This document shows, piece after piece, positions 1-7,878 of a stretch of 64,000 bases of DNA (its first letter is position 1; each line of letters begins with the position of its first letter). Where the stretch lies: positions 1 to 64,000 of the forward strand of contig NZ_JBKGXS010000014.1 in assembly GCF_046546475.1 (NCBI RefSeq), given 5' to 3'. Under the pieces are notes generated by a model. It saw nothing but the letters and a program-made list of their open reading frames with translations. It was not told the DNA's origin and searched no databases. Origin of the DNA: Pseudonocardia phyllosphaerae. GTDB taxonomy: Bacteria > Actinomycetota > Actinomycetes > Mycobacteriales > Pseudonocardiaceae. The translations under genes were made by a program, and so were the position numbers.

Positions 1-50
1 GGGTGCTGGTCATCGGCAGCGGTCTCCGCCGTCGTGTCGTTGTCGGTCAA
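1..50 (-). CDS. N-terminus of an unidentified gene running off the window
   Basis: On the minus strand a TTG at 50 opens a frame with no stop before the window edge. It encodes about 17 acidic, polar residues (MTDNDTTAETAADDQHP). A GGAAGGA ribosome-binding site lies about 6 nt upstream. The start falls 31 nt after the stop of the binding-protein gene, so it is probably the next gene of the same operon. The fragment is too short to assign a family. An alternative is that this is only the spacer after a broken binding-protein gene. Confidence 0.4.
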   Translation of the reverse strand, partial: MTDNDTTAETAADDQH

Positions 51-80
51 CGATGATCCTTCCCGGCCGAAGCTGCCGCT

Positions 81-1364
81 TCAGCCTGCCGGATCACCGG
101 CCCACACACGATCTTTCTGACAGGCCCGAGTGTCACCGGTCTGCACGAAGCTGAAGGTCAGCGGCTGACCGTTCTTGGCGCGGATGCCGTCGGGGCCCGG
201 GGCCCAACCGGCGGCGTCGAGAGCCTGCTTCGCGGCGTCGGGATTGAAGGTCACTGCCGAGGACACGTTGTCCTCGAAGCCCTTCTGGAACGGCGCAAGA
301 ACGAGGGAGCCCGAGGGAGCCTCGGAGTAGTCCAGGCCCTGGAACCGAATCTTCGTCAGCTGGGTGCGGTCGATCCCGTCGAAGATCGCCTTGCGGACCG
401 CAGGGTCCTTGAGCGTCGGCGCCTTGCTGTTCAAAGTGAGCAGGTAGTCAGCCGGGGTACCGGAGATCCGGATGTCGGCGTCCGGCACCGTCTTGGCCTG
501 GGCGAGCAGGTCGGCGGACTCGGCCTCAGCGGCGTCGATCTGTCCGTTACGGAACGCGTTGACCTTGGCAACCGTCTCCAGCTGGACCAGCGTGATGCGG
601 TCCAGCTTGCCCTTCTTCCCCCACCACTTCGGGTTGCGTTCGAAGGTCAGTGTCGAGTTCGCCTTGTCGAACTTGGTCAGCATGTAGGGGCCCGCACCCC
701 ACTCCGGGTGCGGGTTGTTCAGATAGCCCTTGTTGAACACATCGGGTGTCGCGACCTTCGGGTGGACGAGCAGGTTGAACAGGCTCGGCCACCACGGATT
801 CGGGCCGTTGAAGCTGACGACGGCCTGCTTGTCGTTCGCGCCGCGCTTCACCGAGACGATGCGGTCGTAACCGTCGGTCGAGCTCGGGAGGAACGCCGGG
901 TCCTTGCCGTTGTCGGCCTTCCAAGTGGAGTCGAAGGCCTTCCAGTCGATCGGTGTGCCGTCGTTGAACGTGGCCTTCGGGTTGATCGTGTAGGTGACCG
1001 TGGTCTTGCCGCCGGAGTCGACCGGCTTGGCCTCGGTCACGTAGTCCGGGTTGATGATCGGGTCACCGGTCGGGGTGAAGGTGATGACCTGCGGGTTGTA
1101 GAAGGACCAGGCCAGCCGGGTGTCGGTCGTCGCGTCGCCCTGGAACTGGTTGAACTGCGGGTTCAGGTCCGAGCGGAACGGCAGGGTGACCTGCCCGCCG
1201 TCCTTCACGTTCTCGTAGGGCTGCTCGTTGAACGACGGCGTCGTCGAGAGCTGTTCGCCGGTGCGTTCCTGCCCACCGGAGTCGCCGCCACCGCAGGCCG
1301 CCATCACCAGGGCGAGCGCCGCGACGGCGGCTGTCGTCGCCCCACGTCGGATCGGTCTGCGCAT
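81..1364 (-). CDS. ABC transporter substrate-binding lipoprotein, family 5 (oligopeptide/dipeptide/nickel type), C-terminally short
   Basis: Captures peptides or a related solute outside the membrane for the permeases encoded upstream. Residues 1-24 are a signal peptide with lipobox VMAAC, so Cys24 should be lipidated. The body reads as an SBP_bac_5 protein (PxxxNPQFNQFQGDA near the N-terminus, FNDGTPIDWKAF in the middle, YLLTLNSKAPTLKDPAVRKAIFDGIDR near residue 310). An AAGGAG site precedes the ATG by 5 nt. The protein stops at 427 residues, whereas family members usually have about 500-600. The last 15 residues (after VQTGDT) do not look like the family, so the gene is probably truncated or frameshifted at its 3' end. 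It is the last of four transporter genes transcribed from 5531 downward. Confidence 0.8.
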   Translation of the reverse strand: MRRPIRRGATTAAVAALALVMAACGGGDSGGQERTGEQLSTTPSFNEQPYENVKDGGQVTLPFRSDLNPQFNQFQGDATTDTRLAWSFYNPQVITFTPTGDPIINPDYVTEAKPVDSGGKTTVTYTINPKATFNDGTPIDWKAFDSTWKADNGKDPAFLPSSTDGYDRIVSVKRGANDKQAVVSFNGPNPWWPSLFNLLVHPKVATPDVFNKGYLNNPHPEWGAGPYMLTKFDKANSTLTFERNPKWWGKKGKLDRITLVQLETVAKVNAFRNGQIDAAEAESADLLAQAKTVPDADIRISGTPADYLLTLNSKAPTLKDPAVRKAIFDGIDRTQLTKIRFQGLDYSEAPSGSLVLAPFQKGFEDNVSSAVTFNPDAAKQALDAAGWAPGPDGIRAKNGQPLTFSFVQTGDTRACQKDRVWAGDPAG

Positions 1365-1453
1365 GTCTCTCCTTCGTTCGGCCCCCGGGCGGGGTGTGCC
1401 GTGCCGGCCCGGGAGGCAGTTGCCGCCGGGCGATGGATCGTGCGGGGGAGCGG

Positions 1454-3574
1454 CTACCGGAAGTGGCAGGCGTCCTTGTGGTCGGTGTCGCGGGCGGACG
1501 CACCGTCCTTGACCAGCAGCTCCGGCGTCTCGGAACGGCAGCGGCTCTGCTCGTGCTCGGACAGCGTCCGGGCCAGCGGGCAGCGGCCGAAGAACGAGCA
1601 GCCGGCTCCGGCGTCGGTCGGGCTGGGCAGGTCGCCGGTCAGGACCGTGCGCTGCCGGGTGCGTTCCACCTCCGGGTCCGGCACCGGGATCGCCGAGAGC
1701 AGCGCCTGGGTGTACGGGTGCTGCGGGTTGCCGAACACGTCCTCGACGGCACCGGACTCGACGATCCGCCCCAGGTACATGACCGCGACCCGGTCGGCGA
1801 CGTGGCGCACCACCGACAGGTCGTGCGCGACGAACAGGTAGCTCAGCCCCAGGTCCCGCTTCAGCTCGGCGAGCAGGTTCAGCACACCCGCCTGCACCGA
1901 GACGTCGAGCGCGGACACCGGCTCGTCGAGTACCAGCAGCGACGGGCTCGTCGCCAGCGCGCGGGCGATGCCGAGCCGCTGGCGCTGCCCGCCGGAGAAC
2001 GCCGCCGGGAACCGCTCGGTGTGCTCCGGGTCCAGCCCGACCAGCACCATCAGCTCGTCGACCCGGGCGGCGACCTTGTCGCGGTCCGACCAGCCGGCCG
2101 CGCGCAGCGGCTCGGCGAGGATGTCCCCGGCCGTCATCCGCGGGTCCAGCGCGCCCATCGGGTCCTGGAACACGATCTGGATCTCGCGGCGCAGCGCGGC
2201 GACGTCGGCGCGACCGGACAGCGAGGCGACGTCGTGGCCCGCGACCTCGATCCGCCCGCCCTCCGGCGCCTGCAGGTTCATGATCTCGAGCAGCGTCGTC
2301 GTCTTGCCGCAGCCGGACTCGCCGACCAGGCCCAGCGTCTCGCCGCGCCGGACGTCGAGGTCGACGTCGGACACCGCGTGCACCGTGCCCACCCGGCGCC
2401 GGATCAGCGAGCCCTTCATCAGCGGGAACGACTTGCGCAGGTGCTCCACCGCGAGCACCGACGGCCGGTCGGCGCGGTCGCCGTCGTCGATCCCGGCGCC
2501 GACGATCTCGGGCACCGGGAACACCGGGGCGCCGTCGATCCCGGCGTCGACGATCTCGCCGGTCCGCACGCAGGCCGCGGCGTGGCCGTCGCGACCCTCG
2601 ATCGCGACCAGCGGCGGCTCGGTGGTGCGGCAGGCGTCGGCCGCGACCGGGCAGCGCGGGGCGAACGGGCAGCCCGGCGGCAGGTCGGTCGGCGCAGGCG
2701 GGTTGCCGGGCACCGGGACCAGCGGACGCCGCTCGACGCTGTCCACCCGAGGCACCGCCCCGAGCAGGCCGATCGTGTACGGCATCCGCGGCGCCGCGAA
2801 CAGCTCGGTCGCCGACGCGGTCTCCACCGGGCGTCCGGCGTACATGACCAGCACGTCGTCGCAGGTCCCGGCCACGACGCCGAGGTCGTGGGTGATCATG
2901 ACGACGGCGGCGCCGGTCTCGTCGCGGGCCACCTTCAGCACGTCGAGGATCTGAGCCTGCACGGTGACGTCGAGCGCCGTCGTCGGCTCGTCGGCGATGA
3001 TCACGGCCGGGTCGTTGGCGATCGCCATCGCGATCATCACGCGCTGCCGCATGCCGCCGGAGAACTCGTGCGGGAACGACCGCACCCGCCGCTTCGGGTC
3101 CGGGATGCCGACCAGGTCGAGCAGCTCCACGGCCCGCTCCCAGGCCTTCGACCTGGAGATGTCGCGGTGGATCTGCATCGCCTCGACGATCTGGTCGCCG
3201 ACGGTGAAGATCGGCGTCAGCGACGACAGGGGGTCCTGGAAGATCATCCCGATGTCGTTGCCACGGATCCGCGACATCGCGTGGTCACCGAGCCCGACGA
3301 GCTCGCGCCCGTGCAGGGTGATCGAGCCGGACACCGACGCGGCCGGGGGCAGCAGTCCCATCACGGCCAGCGACGTCACCGACTTGCCGGAGCCGGACTC
3401 GCCGACGATGCCCAGCGTGCGGCCCGGCTTCAGGTCGAAACCCACCCCGCGGACGGCGGCGACGCGGCCGGCCTCGGACGGGAACGCGACCTCCAGGTCG
3501 CGCACGGACAGGACCGGATGTCCCACGTTCGCCCTCTCGACGGTGGTGGTCGTGGAGATCAGCGACTCGGTCAT
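1454..3574 (-). CDS. Fused dual ATPase of a peptide/nickel-type ABC importer (DppD-DppF fusion)
   Basis: Hydrolyses ATP to drive the importer. The 706-residue protein carries two complete ATPase halves: the first has GESGSGKS, SGGMRQR and ADEPTTALD; the second has GESGCGKTT, SGGQRQRLG and LDEPVSALD. Each half is followed by the oligopeptide/dipeptide C-terminal extension with its cysteine cluster (CPFAPRCPVAADAC and CSFFGRCPLA), typical of Dpp/Opp ATPases. DppD and DppF are usually separate proteins of about 330 residues, so this is a fusion of both. Its ATG overlaps the upstream permease stop by 4 bp (ATGA), which implies translational coupling. Confidence 0.92.
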   Translation of the reverse strand: MTESLISTTTTVERANVGHPVLSVRDLEVAFPSEAGRVAAVRGVGFDLKPGRTLGIVGESGSGKSVTSLAVMGLLPPAASVSGSITLHGRELVGLGDHAMSRIRGNDIGMIFQDPLSSLTPIFTVGDQIVEAMQIHRDISRSKAWERAVELLDLVGIPDPKRRVRSFPHEFSGGMRQRVMIAMAIANDPAVIIADEPTTALDVTVQAQILDVLKVARDETGAAVVMITHDLGVVAGTCDDVLVMYAGRPVETASATELFAAPRMPYTIGLLGAVPRVDSVERRPLVPVPGNPPAPTDLPPGCPFAPRCPVAADACRTTEPPLVAIEGRDGHAAACVRTGEIVDAGIDGAPVFPVPEIVGAGIDDGDRADRPSVLAVEHLRKSFPLMKGSLIRRRVGTVHAVSDVDLDVRRGETLGLVGESGCGKTTTLLEIMNLQAPEGGRIEVAGHDVASLSGRADVAALRREIQIVFQDPMGALDPRMTAGDILAEPLRAAGWSDRDKVAARVDELMVLVGLDPEHTERFPAAFSGGQRQRLGIARALATSPSLLVLDEPVSALDVSVQAGVLNLLAELKRDLGLSYLFVAHDLSVVRHVADRVAVMYLGRIVESGAVEDVFGNPQHPYTQALLSAIPVPDPEVERTRQRTVLTGDLPSPTDAGAGCSFFGRCPLARTLSEHEQSRCRSETPELLVKDGASARDTDHKDACHFR

Positions 3575-4545
3575 GCCCGGCCTCCCGCGGCGGACGTCGG
3601 GTCGAGGGCGTCGCGCAGGCCGTCACCGACGAACGCCAGCGACGCGGTGACCAGCACGAGCAGCACCGACGGCACGATGAAGATCCACGGCGCGGTCGCC
3701 ATCGAGTTGGCGCCGTCGGCGAGCATGGTGCCCAGCGAGACGTCCGGGATCTGCACACCGAAACCGATGAACGACAGCGCCGTCTCGCCCTGCACGGTGT
3801 TCACCACGTTCAGCGTGAACGTGACGATCAGCAGCGAGCCGATGTTCGGGATGAGGTGCCGGAACACGATCGCCGGGCCGGGCACGCCCATGAACCGGGC
3901 GGCCGAGACGTACTCGCGTTCGCGCAGCGCGGTCGCGACGGTGTAGACGACGCGGGCCGTGGTCATCCAGCCCAGCACGGTCAGCGCCACGATCAGCACC
4001 CGGTAGTCGCCGCCGCCCCACTGCGAGGCCAGCGCCAGCAGCAGGAACGAGGGCACGACCATCAGGAAGTGGATGACGACGAGCAGCGCGCGCTCGCCGC
4101 GGCGGGCCCAGCTGCGCCCGCCGCCGAGGTAGGCGGCACCGGCACCGACGACCGCGGCGATCAGCGTGGTGAGCAGCGAGACCGAGACCGCGATGGCCAG
4201 CGAGCGCTGCAGGCCGTGCACCGCCTGGGCGTAGACGTCGTTGCCGCCGGCGGTGGTGCCCAGCGGGTGGTCCAGTGACGGGCCCTGGGTGAGGGCGGCG
4301 AAGTCGACCTCGGTGTGGTCGTAGGGCGAGAGCAGGCCGCCGAACAGCGAGAACAGGACCAGAAGCGCGAACACCACCAGCCCGGCGACGGCCGGGGTGT
4401 TGCGCCGGTAGCGGCGCCAGACCAGTGCGGCGCGCCCGCCGCGGCGCCGGGCCCGGGGTGCGGCCGCGGCGGACGCGTCGGCGCTGTCTCCGCTGCCGGC
4501 TCCGTCGGCGACGGCCGGGGTGAGCTCGGGAAGGTTCAGGCTCAT
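3571..4545 (-). CDS. ABC transporter permease, DppC/OppC type
   Basis: Inner-membrane permease subunit of the peptide-type importer. The 324-residue protein has an N-terminal cytoplasmic stretch rich in A and R (residues 1-40), a first membrane segment near 50-70, and the BPD_transp_1 core. The EAA-type cytoplasmic loop reads EREYVSAARFMGVPGPAIVFRHLIPN, and the C-terminus ends with GDGLRDALDP, as in DppC proteins. The start lies 2 nt after the stop of the DppB-type gene and the stop overlaps the ATPase start, so the three genes form one transcription unit. Confidence 0.9.
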   Translation of the reverse strand: MSLNLPELTPAVADGAGSGDSADASAAAAPRARRRGGRAALVWRRYRRNTPAVAGLVVFALLVLFSLFGGLLSPYDHTEVDFAALTQGPSLDHPLGTTAGGNDVYAQAVHGLQRSLAIAVSVSLLTTLIAAVVGAGAAYLGGGRSWARRGERALLVVIHFLMVVPSFLLLALASQWGGGDYRVLIVALTVLGWMTTARVVYTVATALREREYVSAARFMGVPGPAIVFRHLIPNIGSLLIVTFTLNVVNTVQGETALSFIGFGVQIPDVSLGTMLADGANSMATAPWIFIVPSVLLVLVTASLAFVGDGLRDALDPTSAAGGRA

Positions 4546-4547
4546 GG

Positions 4548-5531
4548 TCAGTTCACCCGCACTCTCGGGTCGAGCACGACGACCGCGATGTCGGCGAGCA
4601 TCGCGCCGACCGCGGTGGCGACGGCGGCGAACGCGGCCGTGGCGACGACGCCGTGGATGTCGTTGGTCGAGATCGTGCGGATGAAGTAGTCGCCCATGCC
4701 CTGCCAGGCGAAGATCTTCTCGGTGATCACCGCGCCGGTGAACAGCGCCGGGATCGCGAACGCGACCTGGGTGGCGACCGGGATCATCGAGCTGCGCAGG
4801 CCGTGCCTGCGGATCGCCTGCTCGCGGGTGAGGCCCTTCGCACGGGCGGTGCGGACGTAGTCGGAGTTGACGACGTCGAGCAGCATCGAGCGCTGCAGCA
4901 TGTGGTAGCCGGCGTAGGTGATGACCAGCAGCGAGACGGTCGGCAGCACCAGGTGCTGCACCCGGTCGACCAGCAGCGCCCAGAATCCCTCGGTGCCCGG
5001 GGTCTCGGAGCCCGCCACGTAGAACAGCGTCCCGCCGACGCCCTGGTTGATCGCGATCGCGACGAACACGACCGCCAGGCCCGCGACCGCGGACGGGATG
5101 TTCAGGGTGAGCACCGACGTCAGCTGCGCGGCCCGGTCACCGATCTTGTACTGGCGCGAGGCCGAGTACACGCCCAGCGCGACGCCGAGCACGATCGACA
5201 GCAGCAGGGAGAAGAAGACCAGCTGGCCCGACACCCCGACCCGGAACGCGACCTGGGCGTTCACCGGGTCGCCGATCGGGCTGGTGCCCCAGTCCCACCG
5301 GGTCACGATCCCGGTGAGCCAGGTCCACCAGCGCTCCACGATCGGGACGTGGGAGTCCAGGTTGTACTGGCCCAGCGACCGCGAGATCTCCTCCTCGGTC
5401 CGCGGCGGGCGCAGCTGCAGGTAGTTGACCCGGGGGTCGAGGAACGAGTTCGCCAGGAAGTACACGAGGTTCGTCGCGACGACGATCATCGCGAGCCACC
5501 CCGCACCCCTGCGCACGACGTAGCGGAGCAC
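4548..5531 (-). CDS. ABC transporter permease, DppB/OppB type
   Basis: First gene of the importer operon and partner of the DppC-type permease. The 327-residue protein starts at GTG 5531 with a GGGGAG site upstream, has an N-terminal membrane segment (LAMIVVATNLVYFLANSFL) and five further hydrophobic segments. It carries the cytoplasmic coupling motif SDYVRTARAKGLTREQAIRRHGLRS and ends with the family's DPRVRVN tail. Substrate specificity cannot be read from the permeases. The nearest upstream feature is a 7-bp inverted repeat at 5677-5703 that could be an operator. Confidence 0.9.
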   Translation of the reverse strand: MLRYVVRRGAGWLAMIVVATNLVYFLANSFLDPRVNYLQLRPPRTEEEISRSLGQYNLDSHVPIVERWWTWLTGIVTRWDWGTSPIGDPVNAQVAFRVGVSGQLVFFSLLLSIVLGVALGVYSASRQYKIGDRAAQLTSVLTLNIPSAVAGLAVVFVAIAINQGVGGTLFYVAGSETPGTEGFWALLVDRVQHLVLPTVSLLVITYAGYHMLQRSMLLDVVNSDYVRTARAKGLTREQAIRRHGLRSSMIPVATQVAFAIPALFTGAVITEKIFAWQGMGDYFIRTISTNDIHGVVATAAFAAVATAVGAMLADIAVVVLDPRVRVN

Positions 5532-5676
5532 GCTGCTCTCTTTCTCCCCGGCGCGACGGCGGTGGCGGTGACCTGCTGCCGGTGCGGGTGGAACGGCCGC
5601 TGTGGTGAGCGGGTGTCACTGGTTCGGGTGAGGCGAAGGCTGGCACGCTCGTACCAGAACCGGATAGACCCACGTC

Positions 5677-5703
5677 ACATCGTTTACCTATTCGTGACGA
5701 TGT
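5677..5703. promoter_or_regulatory. Inverted repeat in an A/T-rich patch between the transporter operon and dapB
   Basis: ACATCGT at 5677-5683 is mirrored by ACGATGT at 5697-5703 across a 13-nt spacer, inside one of the few A/T-rich stretches of the window. It sits about 150 nt upstream of the DppB-type start and about 90 nt upstream of the dapB -10. A role as operator or part of the transporter promoter is inference. Confidence 0.35.
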
Positions 5704-5791
5704 ACGTGTTTCGTCAAGCCGCTGACACGGGTAGTTCACTCGGCTGGTGGTCGCATCCGCCGCCGACGGCTGAGCGCTGCCGGCCGCCACC

Positions 5792-5797
5792 TAGACT
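5792..5797 (+). promoter_or_regulatory. Candidate -10 hexamer of dapB
   Basis: TAGACT matches the actinobacterial TAnnnT -10 pattern and lies 37 nt before the dapB GTG. That would give a leader of about 30 nt containing an AAAGGG ribosome-binding site at 5820-5825. No clear -35 is seen. Confidence 0.4.
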
Positions 5798-5834
5798 CCC
5801 GCCCGGACTTCACGAACCGAAAGGGTGTGTGCTG

Positions 5835-6584
5835 GTGAGCGGGACGATCCGGGTGGCGGTGCTCGGCGCGAAGGGCCGGATGGGCAGCGAGGTCTGCCGG
5901 GCGGTCGAGGAGGCACCGGACACCGAGCTGGTGGCCGCGCTCGACGCCGGTGACGACCTGTCCGCGCTGGACGGTGCCGACGTCGCCGTCGACTTCACCC
6001 ACCCCGGTGCGGCGCTGGACAACATCCGCGAGTGCCTCGCCCGCGGGGTGGCACCGGTCGTCGGGACGAGCGGGTTCGACGCCGCGAAGTTCGACGAGGT
6101 CCGCGCCCTGCTCGCCGAGTGCGGCTCGGGCAGCGTGCTGGTCGCGCCGAACTTCGGGGTCGGGGCGGTGCTGATGATGCACTTCGCCGGGCAGGCCGCG
6201 AAGTTCTTCGACTCCGCCGAGATCATCGAGCTGCACCACGCCGGCAAGGTCGACGCGCCGTCGGGCACCGCCGCCCGCACCGCGTCGGTGATCGGCGAGG
6301 CGCGCCGCGAGGCAGGCCTCGGCCCGGTGCCGGACGCGACCACCACCGACCCGGACGGTGCCCGCGGTGCGGTCGTCGACGGCGTCCACGTGCACGCGGT
6401 CCGGATGCCCGGCCTCGTCGCGCACCAGGAGGTCGTCCTCGGCACCGAGGGTGAGGTGTTCACGATGCGCCACGACTCGATGAACCGGGCGTCGTTCATG
6501 CCCGGGGTGCTGCTGGCGGTGCGTGCGGTGCGCGAGCGCCCGGGCCTGACGATCGGGCTCGAGCCGCTGCTCGGCCTGGAGTGA
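5835..6584 (+). CDS. dapB: 4-hydroxy-tetrahydrodipicolinate reductase
   Basis: Reduces the product of DapA with NAD(P)H in the diaminopimelate/lysine pathway in the cytosol. The N-terminus has the nucleotide-binding loop GAKGRMG. The middle has the catalytic segment ELHHAGKVDAPSGTA with the family's paired histidines and lysine, and MRHDSMNRASF is near the C-terminus. I chose GTG 5835 (249 residues, close to the usual 245) because AAAGGG lies 9 nt upstream; a GTG at 5829 is possible. The open frame extends far upstream without family similarity. The gene is monocistronic and ends at a strong hairpin. Confidence 0.95.
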   Translation: MSGTIRVAVLGAKGRMGSEVCRAVEEAPDTELVAALDAGDDLSALDGADVAVDFTHPGAALDNIRECLARGVAPVVGTSGFDAAKFDEVRALLAECGSGSVLVAPNFGVGAVLMMHFAGQAAKFFDSAEIIELHHAGKVDAPSGTAARTASVIGEARREAGLGPVPDATTTDPDGARGAVVDGVHVHAVRMPGLVAHQEVVLGTEGEVFTMRHDSMNRASFMPGVLLAVRAVRERPGLTIGLEPLLGLE

Positions 6585-6591
6585 GCCCCCG

Positions 6592-6628
6592 GCTCTCGGC
6601 GCCCCGGATGCACAGGGGCGCCGAGAGC
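6592..6628. terminator. Bidirectional hairpin between dapB and cynS
   Basis: A perfect 14-bp inverted repeat (arms 6592-6605 and 6615-6628, 9-nt loop GGATGCACA) begins 8 nt after the dapB stop and lies before the stop of the convergent cynS. It has no U-tract, as is usual for actinobacterial hairpin terminators. Confidence 0.75.
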
Positions 6629-6651
6629 GCGGTCCGGACCTCAGCCGGTGC

Positions 6652-7119
6652 TCACCACTGGTAGGGCAGGAACTTCCCGTCGAAGGTGACGACCACCCGG
6701 TCACCCGCCGGGTCGGGGTGACGCTCCATGGAGAGCCGGAAGTTGATCGCGCTCATGATCCCGTCGCCGAACTCCTCGTGGATCAGCTCCTTCAGCGCGG
6801 CCCCGTAGACGTCGAGGGCCTCGTGGAACCGGTAGATCGTCGGGTCGCTGCGCAGGGCCGGGTCGGCGACGCGGTAGGGCTGCGCGACCAACGCGGTGAC
6901 GATGTCGTCCCCGAGCCCGAGCAGCCGGCAGGCGGTCTCGGCCTTGTCCTGCGGTACCGGATGGCGCCCCAGGAGTGCGGCCACCGTCCACACCGGAGGG
7001 CAGTCGAGCTCCTCGGCCAGGGACTTCCACGACAGGCCGCGGCTGATCCGGGCGGCCGACACGATGCGTGCGGTCTCCTGCTTGTCGGGGAAGGCGGCGG
7101 TCGTGCCGGATGACGTCAT
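6652..7119 (-). CDS. cynS: Cyanate hydratase (cyanase)
   Basis: Converts cyanate and bicarbonate to ammonia and carbon dioxide. The 155-residue length matches the family. Residues 1-80 form the helical N-terminal domain, and the C-terminal catalytic domain carries the active-site residues Arg97, Glu100 and Ser123 (segments PTIYRFHEAL and GIMSAINFRL). I use ATG 7119 because GAGGAAC precedes it by about 5 nt; the GTG at 7131 overlaps that site. No carbonic anhydrase or cyanate transporter gene is adjacent, so the gene stands alone. Confidence 0.93.
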   Translation of the reverse strand: MTSSGTTAAFPDKQETARIVSAARISRGLSWKSLAEELDCPPVWTVAALLGRHPVPQDKAETACRLLGLGDDIVTALVAQPYRVADPALRSDPTIYRFHEALDVYGAALKELIHEEFGDGIMSAINFRLSMERHPDPAGDRVVVTFDGKFLPYQW

Positions 7120-7267
7120 CGGGTTCCTCACTCGTTCTGTTGTCCGTTACGGGAGACGCCAGAACAGCACGGAACGAACGTGGGGGACAGAGCGATCCGC
7201 GCAGGCGACGGGCATTCCGCGCAGATCCCCGGCGTCGTGACGACCCTCTGACGTGCGCGAAACGCCG

Positions 7268-7798
7268 CTAGTCGACCAGCCGCAGGTCGAGGGTTCCGGC
7301 GAAGCGCATCTCACGCAGCGTCCCCGACCCGGTGTCGAGAGTGCGGACGGCGCCGTCGGGCTCCCAGCCGGCCCGGGCGTAGAAGTGCCGCGACGCCGTG
7401 TCCGCCTCCGGGACCCACGCCCGTCCGGTGTCGGCGCCGGTGGCGCGCAACGCGGCCGCGGCGTGCGCGAGCAGCCGCCCGCCGTGCCCGCGCCGGCCCC
7501 AGCGGGGCTCGACGAGCAGAGTGCTGATCTCCGAGATCGACAGGCCGTCGGCGCCGGCGTAGTGCGCGGCGGCGCAGAACCCGACGGTTGTGTCGCCCTC
7601 GACGGCGACGAGCAGGTGGAACCCCTCGCCGGCGTGCACGGCGTCGATCCAGTGGCTGCGCGCGGCCTCGGAGCTCAGGCCGTCGAGCGCGGCGGGCGGG
7701 AGCAGGTCGGCGTACGCGGTGCGCCAGGCCCGGTCCTGGACGCCCATGATCGCGTCGACGTCGTCGTCGGTGGCGGGGCGGACGGTCGCGGTGGCCAT
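7268..7798 (-). CDS. GNAT-family N-acetyltransferase
   Basis: A 176-residue protein with the GNAT fold. The N-terminus reads VRPATDDDVDAIMGVQDRAW, the central strand is ISTLLVEPRWGRRGHGGRLLAHA with the acetyl-CoA loop R-G-H-G-G-R, and the end is ASRHFYARAGWEPDGAV, the usual FYxxxGW motif. It may acetylate a small molecule or a protein amine; the substrate cannot be told. It is read toward cynS with a 148-bp gap that must hold the cynS promoter. Confidence 0.85.
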   Translation of the reverse strand: MATATVRPATDDDVDAIMGVQDRAWRTAYADLLPPAALDGLSSEAARSHWIDAVHAGEGFHLLVAVEGDTTVGFCAAAHYAGADGLSISEISTLLVEPRWGRRGHGGRLLAHAAAALRATGADTGRAWVPEADTASRHFYARAGWEPDGAVRTLDTGSGTLREMRFAGTLDLRLVD

Positions 7799-7878
7799 GC
7801 CGCATGCCTACCCGGTCGGCGCCGCGGCCCGCGCACCGGCCGGGATTCCTGTCGGTGCCCCGTGGCAGCATCGCGCCG

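Noticed and set aside
1394..3946. Very long plus-strand open frame (850 codons) opposite the fused ATPase
   Set aside because: It is the antisense shadow of a clear double ATPase. Its translation is a run of R, H, D, V and G without domains, as expected from high-GC codon bias.
5560..5790. A gene in the gap before dapB
   Set aside because: The open frame continuing upstream from dapB has no family similarity and crosses a promoter-like, A/T-rich patch; no internal start with a ribosome-binding site is convincing.
7804..7878. ATG 7804 as the start of the YcaQ-like gene
   Set aside because: It leaves only 5 bp to the divergent GNAT start and adds 25 residues with no family similarity; GTG 7879 fits the usual length.
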